DNA from: Bacteroidales bacterium
GTDB lineage: Bacteria > Bacteroidota > Bacteroidia > Bacteroidales > JAADGE01
Direction of reading: 5' to 3'
DNA length: 64,000 nucleotides
Assembly (NCBI GenBank): GCA_021108035.1
Contig: JAIORQ010000098.1
Location: 62,001-126,000, forward strand
Positions 25,501 through 34,336 of the stretch are shown here, piece by piece. Every line of letters begins with the position of its first letter. Positions within the stretch are counted from its first letter, which is position 1. Under the pieces are notes generated by a model. It did not search any database. It had not been told where the DNA came from and saw nothing but the letters and a program-made list of their open reading frames with translations. A program made the position numbers and the translations under genes.

Positions 25501-27210
25501 ATGTCAAACATTGGTTCATACGATGAAAGAATAAAAAACTTCGATTGGTCGCTTTCTGAAAAAGAACTCGAATACAAAGAAGGTGATATTATTAATATTG
25601 GTTGGTATTGCAGCGATCGAATATGTAATATGGGAAAAGCCGATAAGCTTGCTTTAAAGTGGGAAGGCCTTGGAGGAAAGGAGAAACAATATACATTTAA
25701 TGATATTCGATTAGCAAGTAATACTATCGGCTCTCATCTTCGTGATCTCGGTATTAAAAATGAAGACAGAGTTTGCATCTTCCTTGACAGAATACCGGAA
25801 TTGTATCTTAGTTTTCTCGGTATTTTAAAAATCGGAGCAATTGCACAACCGTTATTTTCAGCTTTCGGTGACGAATCTTTGCATGTCAGATTAGAAAATG
25901 CCGAAACAAAAGCAATTATTACTCAAAGAAAACATGTAGGTAAAGTAAGAAGGATTTTAGAAAAACTTCCGTATTTAACTAATATCATTATTGTTGATCA
26001 TGACGGAAAAAAACCTCTGAAAGAAAAAGAAACTGTTTTTTCATTAGAAGAAGCAACTCCCGTAGAAGAATTCAATGTATTTCCTACTAAAGCTGAATCT
26101 CCTTCTGTTCTTCATTATACTTCCGGTACAACAGGCCAACCAAAAGGAGTTAAACATGTTCATTATTCTTTGATCTCTCAGTATTTAACTTCAAAATGGG
26201 TCTTGGATCTTCAAGATGATGATATATACTGGTGTACTGCAGATCCCGGTTGGGTAACTGGAACTTCATACGGAATAATAGGTCCTTGGAGTTTGGGTGT
26301 TACTCAATGTGTTTTAGATACCGGCTTTTCTGCTGATGCATGGTATAAGTTTATTGAGAAAAATAAAATTACGATGTGGTATTCGGCACCAACTGCTATC
26401 AGATCATTAATGAAAGCAGGTGACGACACTGTTAAAAAATATGACCTTTCTTGTTTAAGACATCTGGCAAGTGTCGGGGAACCGCTTAATGCAGAAGCTG
26501 TTATCTGGGGTGAAAAAGTTTTCGGTTTACCGTTTTATGATACTTATTGGCAAACTGAAACCGGTTCAATGATGTTGACTAATTTTCCGGAAATGAAAAT
26601 TAAACCCGGTTCTATGGGGAAAGCTTTTCCGGGTATTACGGCTGCTGTTATAAATTCAAAAACTTATGAGATCATTACAGAACCCGGAATTATCGGGTTG
26701 ATAGCCTTCAAACCGGATTGGCCGGCAATGATGAGAACATACTGGAATAATGAAAAAACGTATAATGAAAAATTCAAGGACGGTTGGTATCTGCCCGGAG
26801 ACAGAGCAAAACTTGATGAAGAAGGATATTGGTGGTTTGTAGGAAGAGATGATGATGTGATAAATACCGGCGGACATCTTGTGAGTCCCTTCGAAGTTGA
26901 ATCTGCACTGTTAGAACACGAAGCTGTTGCTGAATCGGCTGTTGTGGCTAAGCCTGATGTTGTGAATATGGAAGTAGTGAAGGCATTTGTTGTTTTGAAA
27001 CCCGGAAATGAACCCGATGATGAAATGGAGTTGAACATTATGAATTTCATACGAAAAAAATTATCACCTTTGGCTATGCCACAAGAAATTGAATATATAA
27101 AATCTTTACCAAAAACAAGAAGCGGTAAAATAATGAGAAGAATTTTACATGCACAAGAATGGGGTGAAGAAATCGGTGATACTTCAACTTTGGAAGATGA
27201 TGAGGATTAG
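25501..27210 (+). CDS. Acetyl-CoA synthetase-like acyl-adenylating ligase
   Basis: 569 residues, the length of the AcsA group. ATP-binding motif YTSGTTGQPKGVKH, adenine motif YDTYWQTETG, hinge GRDDDVINTGGHLVSPFEVE and catalytic lysine region PKTRSGKIMRR are all present. By family it forms acyl-AMP and then an acyl thioester with CoA. Its position between acpS and an ACP gene raises the possibility that it loads the ACP directly (inference). A CoA ligase acting on acetate or propionate is the conservative reading. Confidence 0.92.
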   Translation: MSNIGSYDERIKNFDWSLSEKELEYKEGDIINIGWYCSDRICNMGKADKLALKWEGLGGKEKQYTFNDIRLASNTIGSHLRDLGIKNEDRVCIFLDRIPELYLSFLGILKIGAIAQPLFSAFGDESLHVRLENAETKAIITQRKHVGKVRRILEKLPYLTNIIIVDHDGKKPLKEKETVFSLEEATPVEEFNVFPTKAESPSVLHYTSGTTGQPKGVKHVHYSLISQYLTSKWVLDLQDDDIYWCTADPGWVTGTSYGIIGPWSLGVTQCVLDTGFSADAWYKFIEKNKITMWYSAPTAIRSLMKAGDDTVKKYDLSCLRHLASVGEPLNAEAVIWGEKVFGLPFYDTYWQTETGSMMLTNFPEMKIKPGSMGKAFPGITAAVINSKTYEIITEPGIIGLIAFKPDWPAMMRTYWNNEKTYNEKFKDGWYLPGDRAKLDEEGYWWFVGRDDDVINTGGHLVSPFEVESALLEHEAVAESAVVAKPDVVNMEVVKAFVVLKPGNEPDDEMELNIMNFIRKKLSPLAMPQEIEYIKSLPKTRSGKIMRRILHAQEWGEEIGDTSTLEDDED

Positions 27211-27302
27211 CCCTTAATTTTTCAAATGCTTAAATGATTATTGTATAAAATCAATTTACACTATACGATTCAAATTAAATATCAACCTTTAAAAAATAAA
27301 AG

Positions 27303-27551
27303 ATGGAAGAATTAAAAAAAGTAATTTTGGAATATGTAATTGAAGAATATCTCGAAGATGAAGATGAAGAATTGGATTTCGACAGCCCGCTTATTTCAGG
27401 AGGAATTGTTGATTCATTCTCAATGGTATCATTGAAAAGATTTTTAGAAACAAGGTATAAAATTTCTTTACCTGATGACAGAGCTACACCTGAAGCATTT
27501 GATACAGTAACAAGTATTTCTGAATTAGTAACTGAATTTCAGGACAAATAA
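27303..27551 (+). CDS. Acyl carrier protein
   Basis: 82 residues, acidic, helical. The phosphopantetheine site is the serine in GGIVDSFSMVSL, matching the DSL/DSF motif, at about residue 38. It differs from a fatty-acid AcpP, which has a more conserved DSLD...E region, so it is probably a specialised carrier. Located 92 bases after the ligase and ahead of kbl on the same strand; the ligase, ACP and oxoamine synthase probably act in sequence. Confidence 0.9.
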   Translation: MEELKKVILEYVIEEYLEDEDEELDFDSPLISGGIVDSFSMVSLKRFLETRYKISLPDDRATPEAFDTVTSISELVTEFQDK

Positions 27552-27573
27552 ATGCTTAAATGGTATAATGCTT

Positions 27574-27692
27574 AAATGCTTTAATAAATATTTAATTGAG
27601 AATTATTTTTTTATTAAGGAACAAAGATTTATGCAAGTAATTTTACTATTTTAAGATAAATTGTCGCAAAATATTGAAGCATTAAAGCATTT
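27574..27692. repeat. Short inverted and direct repeats between acp and kbl
   Basis: AAATGCTTTAAT (27574-27585) is perfectly inverted at 27681-27692. Copies of AATGCTT and GAAGCATT recur around both arms. The 230-base gap contains nothing else recognisable. Confidence 0.45.
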
Positions 27693-27781
27693 CATCATTG
27701 AAGCATTACTTTATATTTCAACTAAAATTATGTTAAAGCAGATTATTTATTATAAAAAATATATACAAAATATAAAAGACC

Positions 27782-29029
27782 ATGGGATACAGTAATAAAG
27801 TAAGAGAGGTATTACAAAATGAATTGGCTGAAATTGATAATGCCGGAATCTTTAAAAAAGAAAGATTTATACATTCGGTTCAAGATGCCGATATTGAAGT
27901 TGAATTTCCTACAGGAGCATCATTGCAAAAAGTAATCAATATGTGTTCTAATAACTATCTCGGACTTTCAAGTCATCCTGAAGTTATTAAAGCTGCACAT
28001 AAAGGTCTGGATCACAGAGGCTACGGAATGTCTTCAGTGCGATTTATTTGCGGAACTCAAGATATTCATCGTGAATTGGAGAATAAAGTAAGCGAATTTC
28101 TCGGAACTGAAGATACTATCTTATTTCCATCTTGTATGGATGCAAACACAGGCGTATTTGAAGCATTTATGACGGCTGAAGATGTTATGATTTCCGATCG
28201 TCTTGTGCATGCATCAATTATTGACGGAATAAGACTGTCGCCGGCAGTGAGAGATACTTTCAAGCATTCCAATATGCAACATCTTGAAAGCAAATTACAA
28301 ATGCATGCAGACAAGCGTTTAAAAGTTGTAATCACTGACGGTGTGTTCTCAATGGACGGTGATACTGCAAAATTAGATGAAATGGTTGCATTATGTGAAA
28401 AATATGATGCGATGTTGTTTGTTGATGATTCTCACTCATCCGGATTTATCGGTAAAACAGGAAAAGGAACGCATGAGAAATATGGTGTAGTCGGTAAAAT
28501 TGATATTATTACAACTACTTTCGGAAAAGCTCTCGGCGGTGCATCAGGAGGTTGTGTTTCAGGAAGAAAAGAGATTGTTGAGATGTGTCGTCAAAAAGCA
28601 CGTCCTTACCTTTTCTCAAATACTATGGCTCCCGTTGTTGTATCGGGTGTTTTGGAAGTATTTAACATCCTTTCAAAAAGTACGGAAAGAAGAGATAAAC
28701 TGGAAAAAAATGCCGAATATTGGAGAAAAGGCTTAACTGACGCCGGATTTGTTTTAAAAGAAGGAGATACTCCGATAGTCCCGGTTATGCTGTTTAATGC
28801 TAAATTAGCTCAAGATTTTTCAAAAGATCTTTATAATGAAGGTATTTATGCAATCGGCTTCTTTTTCCCTGTTGTGCCAAAAGCACAAGCAAGAATCAGA
28901 ACCCAAATCTCTGCCGGACATGAAATTCATCACTTGGATAAAGCCTTGGAAGCATTTATCAAAGTCGGTAAAAAATATGATATTCTCGGCAAAACGAAAC
29001 AAGAGATTATTGATATGTACGGGAAATAA
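27782..29029 (+). CDS. kbl: Glycine C-acetyltransferase-like alpha-oxoamine synthase (2-amino-3-ketobutyrate CoA ligase)
   Basis: PLP-dependent class II fold, 415 residues, slightly longer than E. coli Kbl (398). Diagnostic stretches match Kbl closely: NNYLGLSSHPEV, SVRFICGTQDIHRELE, TDGVFSMDGD, VDDSHSSGFIGKTGKGTHE, PLP lysine in TTFGKALGGASGG, and VVPKAQARIRTQISAGH near the C-terminus. Kbl joins an acyl-CoA and glycine to give an amino ketone. No threonine dehydrogenase lies nearby; instead an ACP and an acyl ligase precede it, so the acyl donor may be ACP-bound. A diverged partial copy of its 3' region lies beyond the restriction cassette at 33043. Confidence 0.92.
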   Translation: MGYSNKVREVLQNELAEIDNAGIFKKERFIHSVQDADIEVEFPTGASLQKVINMCSNNYLGLSSHPEVIKAAHKGLDHRGYGMSSVRFICGTQDIHRELENKVSEFLGTEDTILFPSCMDANTGVFEAFMTAEDVMISDRLVHASIIDGIRLSPAVRDTFKHSNMQHLESKLQMHADKRLKVVITDGVFSMDGDTAKLDEMVALCEKYDAMLFVDDSHSSGFIGKTGKGTHEKYGVVGKIDIITTTFGKALGGASGGCVSGRKEIVEMCRQKARPYLFSNTMAPVVVSGVLEVFNILSKSTERRDKLEKNAEYWRKGLTDAGFVLKEGDTPIVPVMLFNAKLAQDFSKDLYNEGIYAIGFFFPVVPKAQARIRTQISAGHEIHHLDKALEAFIKVGKKYDILGKTKQEIIDMYGK

Positions 29030-29052
29030 ATAATTGTACATTTTAATACAAC

Positions 29053-29097
29053 AAAACCTCCGGTTGATTTTTTCAAATGAGTTCCGGAGGTTTTTTT
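29053..29097. terminator. Bidirectional terminator between kbl and the restriction-modification genes
   Basis: AAAACCTCCGG (29053-29063) pairs with CCGGAGGTTTT (29084-29094), flanked by A-rich and T-rich runs that suit both strands. Confidence 0.85.
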
Positions 29098-29113
29098 ATG
29101 ATTAATATCTCAA

Positions 29114-29851
29114 TTAAGCTCCCAATATCTCTGAATAATCAAATATAAGATGGTAAACCTTAATTGTAATTTTTTTTGAAATGTGCTTATGTTCCGAAAC
29201 TCTACAATATTTAAAGTTACTGATTTTGTGTTCTTTCAAGTTCTTTTTATTTCCTAATATAAATGTATTATAAGTTTCAGAAGATAATTTTATTTCTAAA
29301 TCTTCAATTATTTTAGGAATATCTGGTAATTTATTTTCAACAAAACCTATCATTCCGTTAAAAGGAAACCTGAAACCGGTTTTCCAATAATCACGATTGA
29401 TAAACTTTTCAATATCTGATAAATATGCGTTATCAATTGTTTCTTTTTGTTTTATTCGTTTGCATTCAAAAGCAAAGTAGTGGTCTTCTTTTGCAATATG
29501 ATTCCATGCCGACGGTAAACCAAGATTTGAAACAAAAATATCAATTTTATCTCGTTGCATTTTTCCGTTTTTCCAATATTCTTTTTCCGTTTCAAATTGA
29601 AAAGTGAGATTTTGAATTTTTGAAATGCCGGACTTTGTTTTATTTTCTTGTTTTTGAAGATATTTTTTAACAAAATACCATTTGATATAATCTTCAAACT
29701 TAAATGAGGTATGTTCTTCGCAGTATGACTTACTTATTTGTTCTTTACTTTCAAGCAATTGATGATATGAAAATACAAGATAATTTACAACATCATCAAA
29801 AATAGTTTTTACATGGTTTGTTTTATGTTTAAATGAATTTGCTTTACTCAT
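29114..29851 (-). CDS. PD-(D/E)XK nuclease-like protein of the restriction-modification cassette
   Basis: 245 residues with no family name recognised. The pattern DKIDIFVSN (D104) ... FAFECKRIK (E129, K131) fits the PD-(D/E)XK nuclease core. It overlaps the end of the large methyltransferase gene by eight bases (ATGAGTAA), so the two are translated together. The likely role is the restriction or DNA-cutting partner of that methyltransferase; this rests on the motif and on the overlap. Confidence 0.7.
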   Translation of the reverse strand: MSKANSFKHKTNHVKTIFDDVVNYLVFSYHQLLESKEQISKSYCEEHTSFKFEDYIKWYFVKKYLQKQENKTKSGISKIQNLTFQFETEKEYWKNGKMQRDKIDIFVSNLGLPSAWNHIAKEDHYFAFECKRIKQKETIDNAYLSDIEKFINRDYWKTGFRFPFNGMIGFVENKLPDIPKIIEDLEIKLSSETYNTFILGNKKNLKEHKISNFKYCRVSEHKHISKKITIKVYHLIFDYSEILGA

Positions 29852-32800
29852 TGTCGGTTATTTCTTCAATTTCTGCCTTTATCATTTCATTGTCAAACCA
29901 TGCAATATCGTAATGAGCCATAGCTCTGTGCCAGCTTTTGTATTCGTTAGGCTTTATTATATAGAAAAAATCAGGCTCAAAGCCTTTTATGTTTTTTTGA
30001 ATAAAAATTTTGTTTGTTAAATCGTGTTCGTTAATGTTTTTGAGAGAGAAGTTATCGGCAAGTATTTTAAACAGAGACTTTTCATCATTATTATATGAAA
30101 ATGATATTTGTTCATCTTCGCTTGGTTTTTCGTTTGTGATAATGAATTTCATTGCAACGAAATAATTCAAATGAAAAACTTCTGTTTTAAAATACTCTCC
30201 GTAAGTACCGTCATAACTCTCGGAAAAATGATTGAAAAATATTTTAGCGTATTTTTTCAGGTATTTAATGTCTGTTGTTCTGTTTAACGGGCGTAAAATC
30301 ATGTGTAACTTACCTTCTTGAAACTGATAGCGTGAAACATCCAAAACATAATCAATCATGTCTTTTTCAACAGAATTTATGTTGTAAGTTTCATTTACAG
30401 TTGCATTTATTTTATCAAACAGCTGCCTGAATTGCTCTGAATTTTCATAAGTCGGAGCATTGCCCGGCAGAAGTTCTTTTTTGTAATGATTTTTAAATAA
30501 TTCAATAAACTTTTCGACTGTTGATATTAATTCTTTTTTCTTTTCGGTTTCTTTGTAGGGGAATGAAAGATATTCGTCTTGAAGTATTTCCGGAAAAAAT
30601 ACCCCCCAAGAACTTGATGTTAGAAATTGAAAATAAGTATAAAATCCTGACAACATACTTCCATACATTTCATATAATAAGTTTGTATTACTCGAAGCAA
30701 TACCTAAAACTTTTTCTCTATATAAAGAGTTATAATCACAGAAAGATATAAAAATGTCGGATTCATTTTTAGGTCTTGCTTTGAGTAAAATTCTACAATT
30801 TTCAAATAGACTTAAATTACGCCAAAGTTTTATTTCAAAAATTTCATTTTTGGTAATTTTCTTTTCTTTTTTCTTTGTATAATACTGTGTTATTTCATAA
30901 AATTCTAAAACGGATATATTTTTTTCTTCAATTTCTTTTGCTTTATGTAAAATCTCTTTTTTTTGCGTTTTTATATATTTCTTTATTCCATCACCATAAA
31001 AAATATTATCAGTATTATTAAAATATGTTTTTAGAGTTTTGCTTTCCAGTAAATTTTTCAACAAATTATAATCATAAGTATTTCCGTAAAGAGCAAGTTT
31101 CATCATCCACGAATAGTCAATAAAATGTTTTTGACTGATTTCTTTTTTGTCCGGTTCTTCAATAACTATGGTTTTAAGCTCTTTTAAAAAACGGTTTGCT
31201 TTAACCGAAATATGATTTATTACATTTTGTTTAATACTTTCCGAATCTGATTTTTTATAAAAAACAACAACAGCCGGACTTATTGCTCCGTCAAAAACCA
31301 TTCTTCTGGCAGCAGATAAATCAAATATTTCATGAACAAGAAAATTTTGAAAGAAAACTTTTTTAAAGTCTTTCTCATCATCTTTTTTCGATTTGTTGTA
31401 AAACGCCTTGCTTGATACAATTAAAGCACATTCATTTGTTTGAAAATCTTTTGAGCGAAATAAAAATGATTGTGAAATTTCATCATTTGATAAAGGTAAC
31501 TTATAATTTTGTTTATAATTCAAATGAAACCAATCTTCTGTTTTGTCATTTTTTCTACCCCAAGGCGGATTTCCCAGTATAAAATCAAATTTTATACTTT
31601 TAAACTTTAGGTTGTAAGAATAGTATTTAAGTTCCTTCGCTTTTTTAATTTCAGTATCTGACTTTTCTTCATTAAAAAAATCGTTATGAAGTAAATTTTC
31701 TCCTATTAAGTCAGGAAGATTAAATTTTTTATCATCAAGTTCAGCAGGTTCTTTAAAATCAAGAATTGAAATATAAATTGAAAAAGCAGCAACATGCAAT
31801 GCGTTAATATCTTTATCAATCCCGAATAAATTTTTTTTTGCAATTTCAATCAGTCTGTTATCTGAAATATTTCCTTTTTTAGCAATCTCATTTTCAACTA
31901 AATGCCTGTATGTTTGAGTAAGAAAAATACCACTTCCGCAACTTGCGTCAAGTATTCTACAATCCAAATTTGAGCTGTTTGTCAGGTGTTTGTCAACAGT
32001 TTTACCTAAAATATAATCTACCAGGAACAAAGGAGTGTAAACGGCAGATAAAATTTTTCGTTTTTTTGTATCAATAACACTTTCATAAATCCCGCTGATT
32101 GTTTCAACCGGAATTATACTAAAATCAAAGATATCAAAGCCTTCTCCCTTTATTACCTGTTGTTTTATTTCAAGATTAGCAGAAAAAAAATCGGATAAGA
32201 ATGTTAAATGCTCTTTGTTAAAACTTTCATCATTTGCTGTTTCGAACAAACTTCCGTTAAAACGTTCTTTTAAATATTCGAAAAAAGAAATCAGATTATC
32301 CTTATTTTTTATCAGTTTGTAAAAACTTTCTTTTATTTCAGTAATATTTTTTCCTGAAACATATTTTTTATTAATTTTTACTTTTCTGTCAATTAAATAT
32401 CGAATAAAAATTAGACGTAATATAAGTAAATTCGTAAATTCAACACTCAACGGTTTTTTTATATCAATAGCAAGATGTTTTCTTGCTTTTGATATATTTT
32501 CATTTAGAACTTTGTTTATTCGTTTTTCTTTTTTAAGATATTTTTTCTTGATAAGATAATTAAGTGTTCCGCCTGATTGCAATTCCCAAAACGAAAATTG
32601 ATTGTATATTTCATCTTCTGTTTTAAATTCAAGCTTTTCTAAACCAATATTTTTTTGGTAATGAAAAGCATTGTAAACAGATAAACCAGCATCAGGATTT
32701 ATTACAAAAATTACAGGAACAGTGTCCCAGTTCCAAACTTGTTTGAAAAAAGTATTTGTATTTTTTGGATTTGTTTTTAGGTCAAAAAAAAGAATAAAAG

Positions 32801-32966
32801 GCTGTTTGTTGAAATGATATACAGCGTCCGGATTTATTTTTTGAAGTTTGTTTTTATGTTCAACAGAAAAGAAATCAACATTTTTCCAAGCAAAATTTGC
32901 TTTTTTGAAGATAACTCCCCTTTTATCAGAAAGATGTAATTTTTCTATTAAGCTTTTTAATTGCAT
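29844..32966 (-). CDS. Eco57I-type restriction-modification methyltransferase (type IIG-like)
   Basis: 1040 residues. AdoMet motif I is in RILDASCGSGIFL (near 339), preceded by SAVYTPLFLVDYIL as in N6-adenine methyltransferases of the Eco57I group; catalytic motif IV is FDFILGNPPWGR (near 464). The N-terminus shows INPDAVYHFN ... FILFFDLKTN (P46, D47, D62, K64), a possible PD-(D/E)XK nuclease core, as in single-chain type IIG enzymes. The C-terminal half is the expected target-recognition region. It is the first gene of the cassette, read from a -7 box TAAATTTG (32986-32993). No partner specificity subunit is present. Confidence 0.88.
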   Translation of the reverse strand: MQLKSLIEKLHLSDKRGVIFKKANFAWKNVDFFSVEHKNKLQKINPDAVYHFNKQPFILFFDLKTNPKNTNTFFKQVWNWDTVPVIFVINPDAGLSVYNAFHYQKNIGLEKLEFKTEDEIYNQFSFWELQSGGTLNYLIKKKYLKKEKRINKVLNENISKARKHLAIDIKKPLSVEFTNLLILRLIFIRYLIDRKVKINKKYVSGKNITEIKESFYKLIKNKDNLISFFEYLKERFNGSLFETANDESFNKEHLTFLSDFFSANLEIKQQVIKGEGFDIFDFSIIPVETISGIYESVIDTKKRKILSAVYTPLFLVDYILGKTVDKHLTNSSNLDCRILDASCGSGIFLTQTYRHLVENEIAKKGNISDNRLIEIAKKNLFGIDKDINALHVAAFSIYISILDFKEPAELDDKKFNLPDLIGENLLHNDFFNEEKSDTEIKKAKELKYYSYNLKFKSIKFDFILGNPPWGRKNDKTEDWFHLNYKQNYKLPLSNDEISQSFLFRSKDFQTNECALIVSSKAFYNKSKKDDEKDFKKVFFQNFLVHEIFDLSAARRMVFDGAISPAVVVFYKKSDSESIKQNVINHISVKANRFLKELKTIVIEEPDKKEISQKHFIDYSWMMKLALYGNTYDYNLLKNLLESKTLKTYFNNTDNIFYGDGIKKYIKTQKKEILHKAKEIEEKNISVLEFYEITQYYTKKKEKKITKNEIFEIKLWRNLSLFENCRILLKARPKNESDIFISFCDYNSLYREKVLGIASSNTNLLYEMYGSMLSGFYTYFQFLTSSSWGVFFPEILQDEYLSFPYKETEKKKELISTVEKFIELFKNHYKKELLPGNAPTYENSEQFRQLFDKINATVNETYNINSVEKDMIDYVLDVSRYQFQEGKLHMILRPLNRTTDIKYLKKYAKIFFNHFSESYDGTYGEYFKTEVFHLNYFVAMKFIITNEKPSEDEQISFSYNNDEKSLFKILADNFSLKNINEHDLTNKIFIQKNIKGFEPDFFYIIKPNEYKSWHRAMAHYDIAWFDNEMIKAEIEEITDNE

Positions 32967-32985
32967 ATGACATACTAAAGTAATA

Positions 32986-32993
32986 CAAATTTA
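32986..32993 (-). promoter_or_regulatory. -7 box of the restriction-modification operon
   Basis: TAAATTTG on the minus strand, 19 bases below an ATTG that partly matches TTTG, ending 19 bases before the ATG at 32966. Confidence 0.55.
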
Positions 32994-33042
32994 CGAATAT
33001 TTATTTCTTATACAATACCTAATCTTTTACGTTTTTAAAACA

Positions 33043-33183
33043 GATTTTTCAAAAGATCTTTATAATGAAGGTATTTATGCAATAGGTTTCTTTTTTCCTG
33101 TTGTGCCAAAAGCACAAGCAAGAATCAGAACACAGATATCTGCCGGACATGAAATTCACCATTTGGATAAAGCATTAGAAGCA
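33043..33183 (+). pseudogene. Diverged fragment of the kbl 3' region
   Basis: This 141-base stretch is 93% identical to kbl 28814-28954 (131 of 141 positions) and encodes the same 47 residues. All ten differences are at third codon positions and silent. Homology stops sharply on both sides, inside the coding region. The piece therefore came from a kbl gene that diverged under protein-level selection and was cut recently, rather than from a simple copy of the neighbour made long ago. It has no start codon and is not a gene. Confidence 0.92.
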
Positions 33184-33376
33184 CAACTAACAAAAAATTT
33201 ACTGATAATTAAACATATATGGTGTGTGTATGAATATATAAATACTTCTTAAATATTCATTCGTTAATCCTTGTTCTTAAATTAATTATCAATATTTAAC
33301 AATAAATCGAACGAAATTAAAAACATAATAACCATGATCTTTCACACCTTGAGGCAATGCTCCGGCATATATTATA

Positions 33377-33392
33377 CAAGCCTTCAGGCTTG
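33377..33392. repeat. Small hairpin in the gap after the kbl fragment
   Basis: CAAGCC TTCA GGCTTG. The 32967-33503 gap holds the restriction-operon promoter, the kbl fragment and this hairpin; the rest is AT-rich with no coding signal. Confidence 0.4.
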
Positions 33393-33503
33393 ATTGATAA
33401 TATTATATAAGTTTGTAAAGCAGAATCAGAATGATTTTAAATTACTTGAGCTTTTGATAATTTAAAAAATATCACTTATTTAGTTGGTTCAAATTATATT
33501 AAT

Positions 33504-34277
33504 ATGAGAAAGATTATATTTATTATATTCCTTTTTAATTTCTTGATTATTAGTTGTGATGATTCATCAAAAATAGGAAAAAGCGAGATATTGTCTGACA
33601 ATGAATTTATTGATATTATCATTGATTTACATAAAACAGACGGCATCATAATTACTTCTGATTTACGTAATAAAAATAAGAAAAAGGATTCAATTAGTCT
33701 GTATAACTATGTGCTGAAGAAGCATAATGTATCCAGACTTAAATTCAGCAAAACTGTGAAATATTATTCATTACATATTGAAGAGTATAATCTTTTTTAT
33801 GATTCTGTGAACAATTATTTTATACATATGCAAAGCGAGTTAAACAAAGAAATTGAGATAGAGAAAGAAAAGTTGAAAGAAGAAAGGGAAAAACTTAAAG
33901 ATACTGCAAATTTATGGGAACTTAAAAATACTTGGGAATTACCTGATGACGGAAAAACTAATCCTGTAGCTTTTAAAATTCAGGCAAAAGAACACGGAAC
34001 TTATACTTTATATGCATCAATAAGAATATTCAAGGATGATAAATCCGTAAATCAAAGAATGACAATAATAGCAAATTATGAAGACGGTTCCAAAGATTTG
34101 AATTCTGTAGGTTCAATGATAAAAGACGGAAAATTTGAAAGATATGATGTTAGTATCAATACAAACAAAAATAAAATATTGAAGTCAATATCAGGTTGGG
34201 TATTAGATCACAGCAAAGGAACAAAAAAGAAACATATTTCCGTAAAAGAGATTAAATTGAAATTAGTTAAAGAATAA
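33504..34277 (+). CDS. DUF4296-containing lipoprotein
   Basis: 257 residues. A lipoprotein signal (FLFNFLIISCDDSS, Cys near 18) is followed by a DUF4296-like domain: EFIDIIIDLHKTDG, then a YNYVLKKHNVSRLKFSKTVKYYSLHIEEYNL-type segment, then VNNYF. A coiled-coil stretch (EKEKLKEEREKLKD) leads to a C-terminal beta-rich domain. DUF4296 lipoproteins are widespread in Bacteroidota and of unknown function, possibly in the envelope or in gliding/T9SS-related processes. It is upstream of the phosphofructokinase pair by 59 bases, probably by chance. Confidence 0.82.
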   Translation: MRKIIFIIFLFNFLIISCDDSSKIGKSEILSDNEFIDIIIDLHKTDGIIITSDLRNKNKKKDSISLYNYVLKKHNVSRLKFSKTVKYYSLHIEEYNLFYDSVNNYFIHMQSELNKEIEIEKEKLKEEREKLKDTANLWELKNTWELPDDGKTNPVAFKIQAKEHGTYTLYASIRIFKDDKSVNQRMTIIANYEDGSKDLNSVGSMIKDGKFERYDVSINTNKNKILKSISGWVLDHSKGTKKKHISVKEIKLKLVKE

Positions 34278-34299
34278 AAATTCTCCGACTAAAATATCG

Positions 34300-34307
34300 T
34301 AAATTTG
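34300..34307 (+). promoter_or_regulatory. -7 box ahead of the first phosphofructokinase gene
   Basis: TAAATTTG, 29 bases before the ATG at 34337; no clear -33 element. Confidence 0.45.
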
Positions 34308-34336
34308 TATTTAGTATTATATTAAAATATTGAGAT

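Noticed and set aside
27782-29029. Serine palmitoyltransferase of a sphingolipid pathway.
   Set aside because: The sequence is much closer to Kbl (SVRFICGTQDIH, TDGVFSMDGD) than to the Bacteroidota serine palmitoyltransferases known to me; ACP use is still possible.
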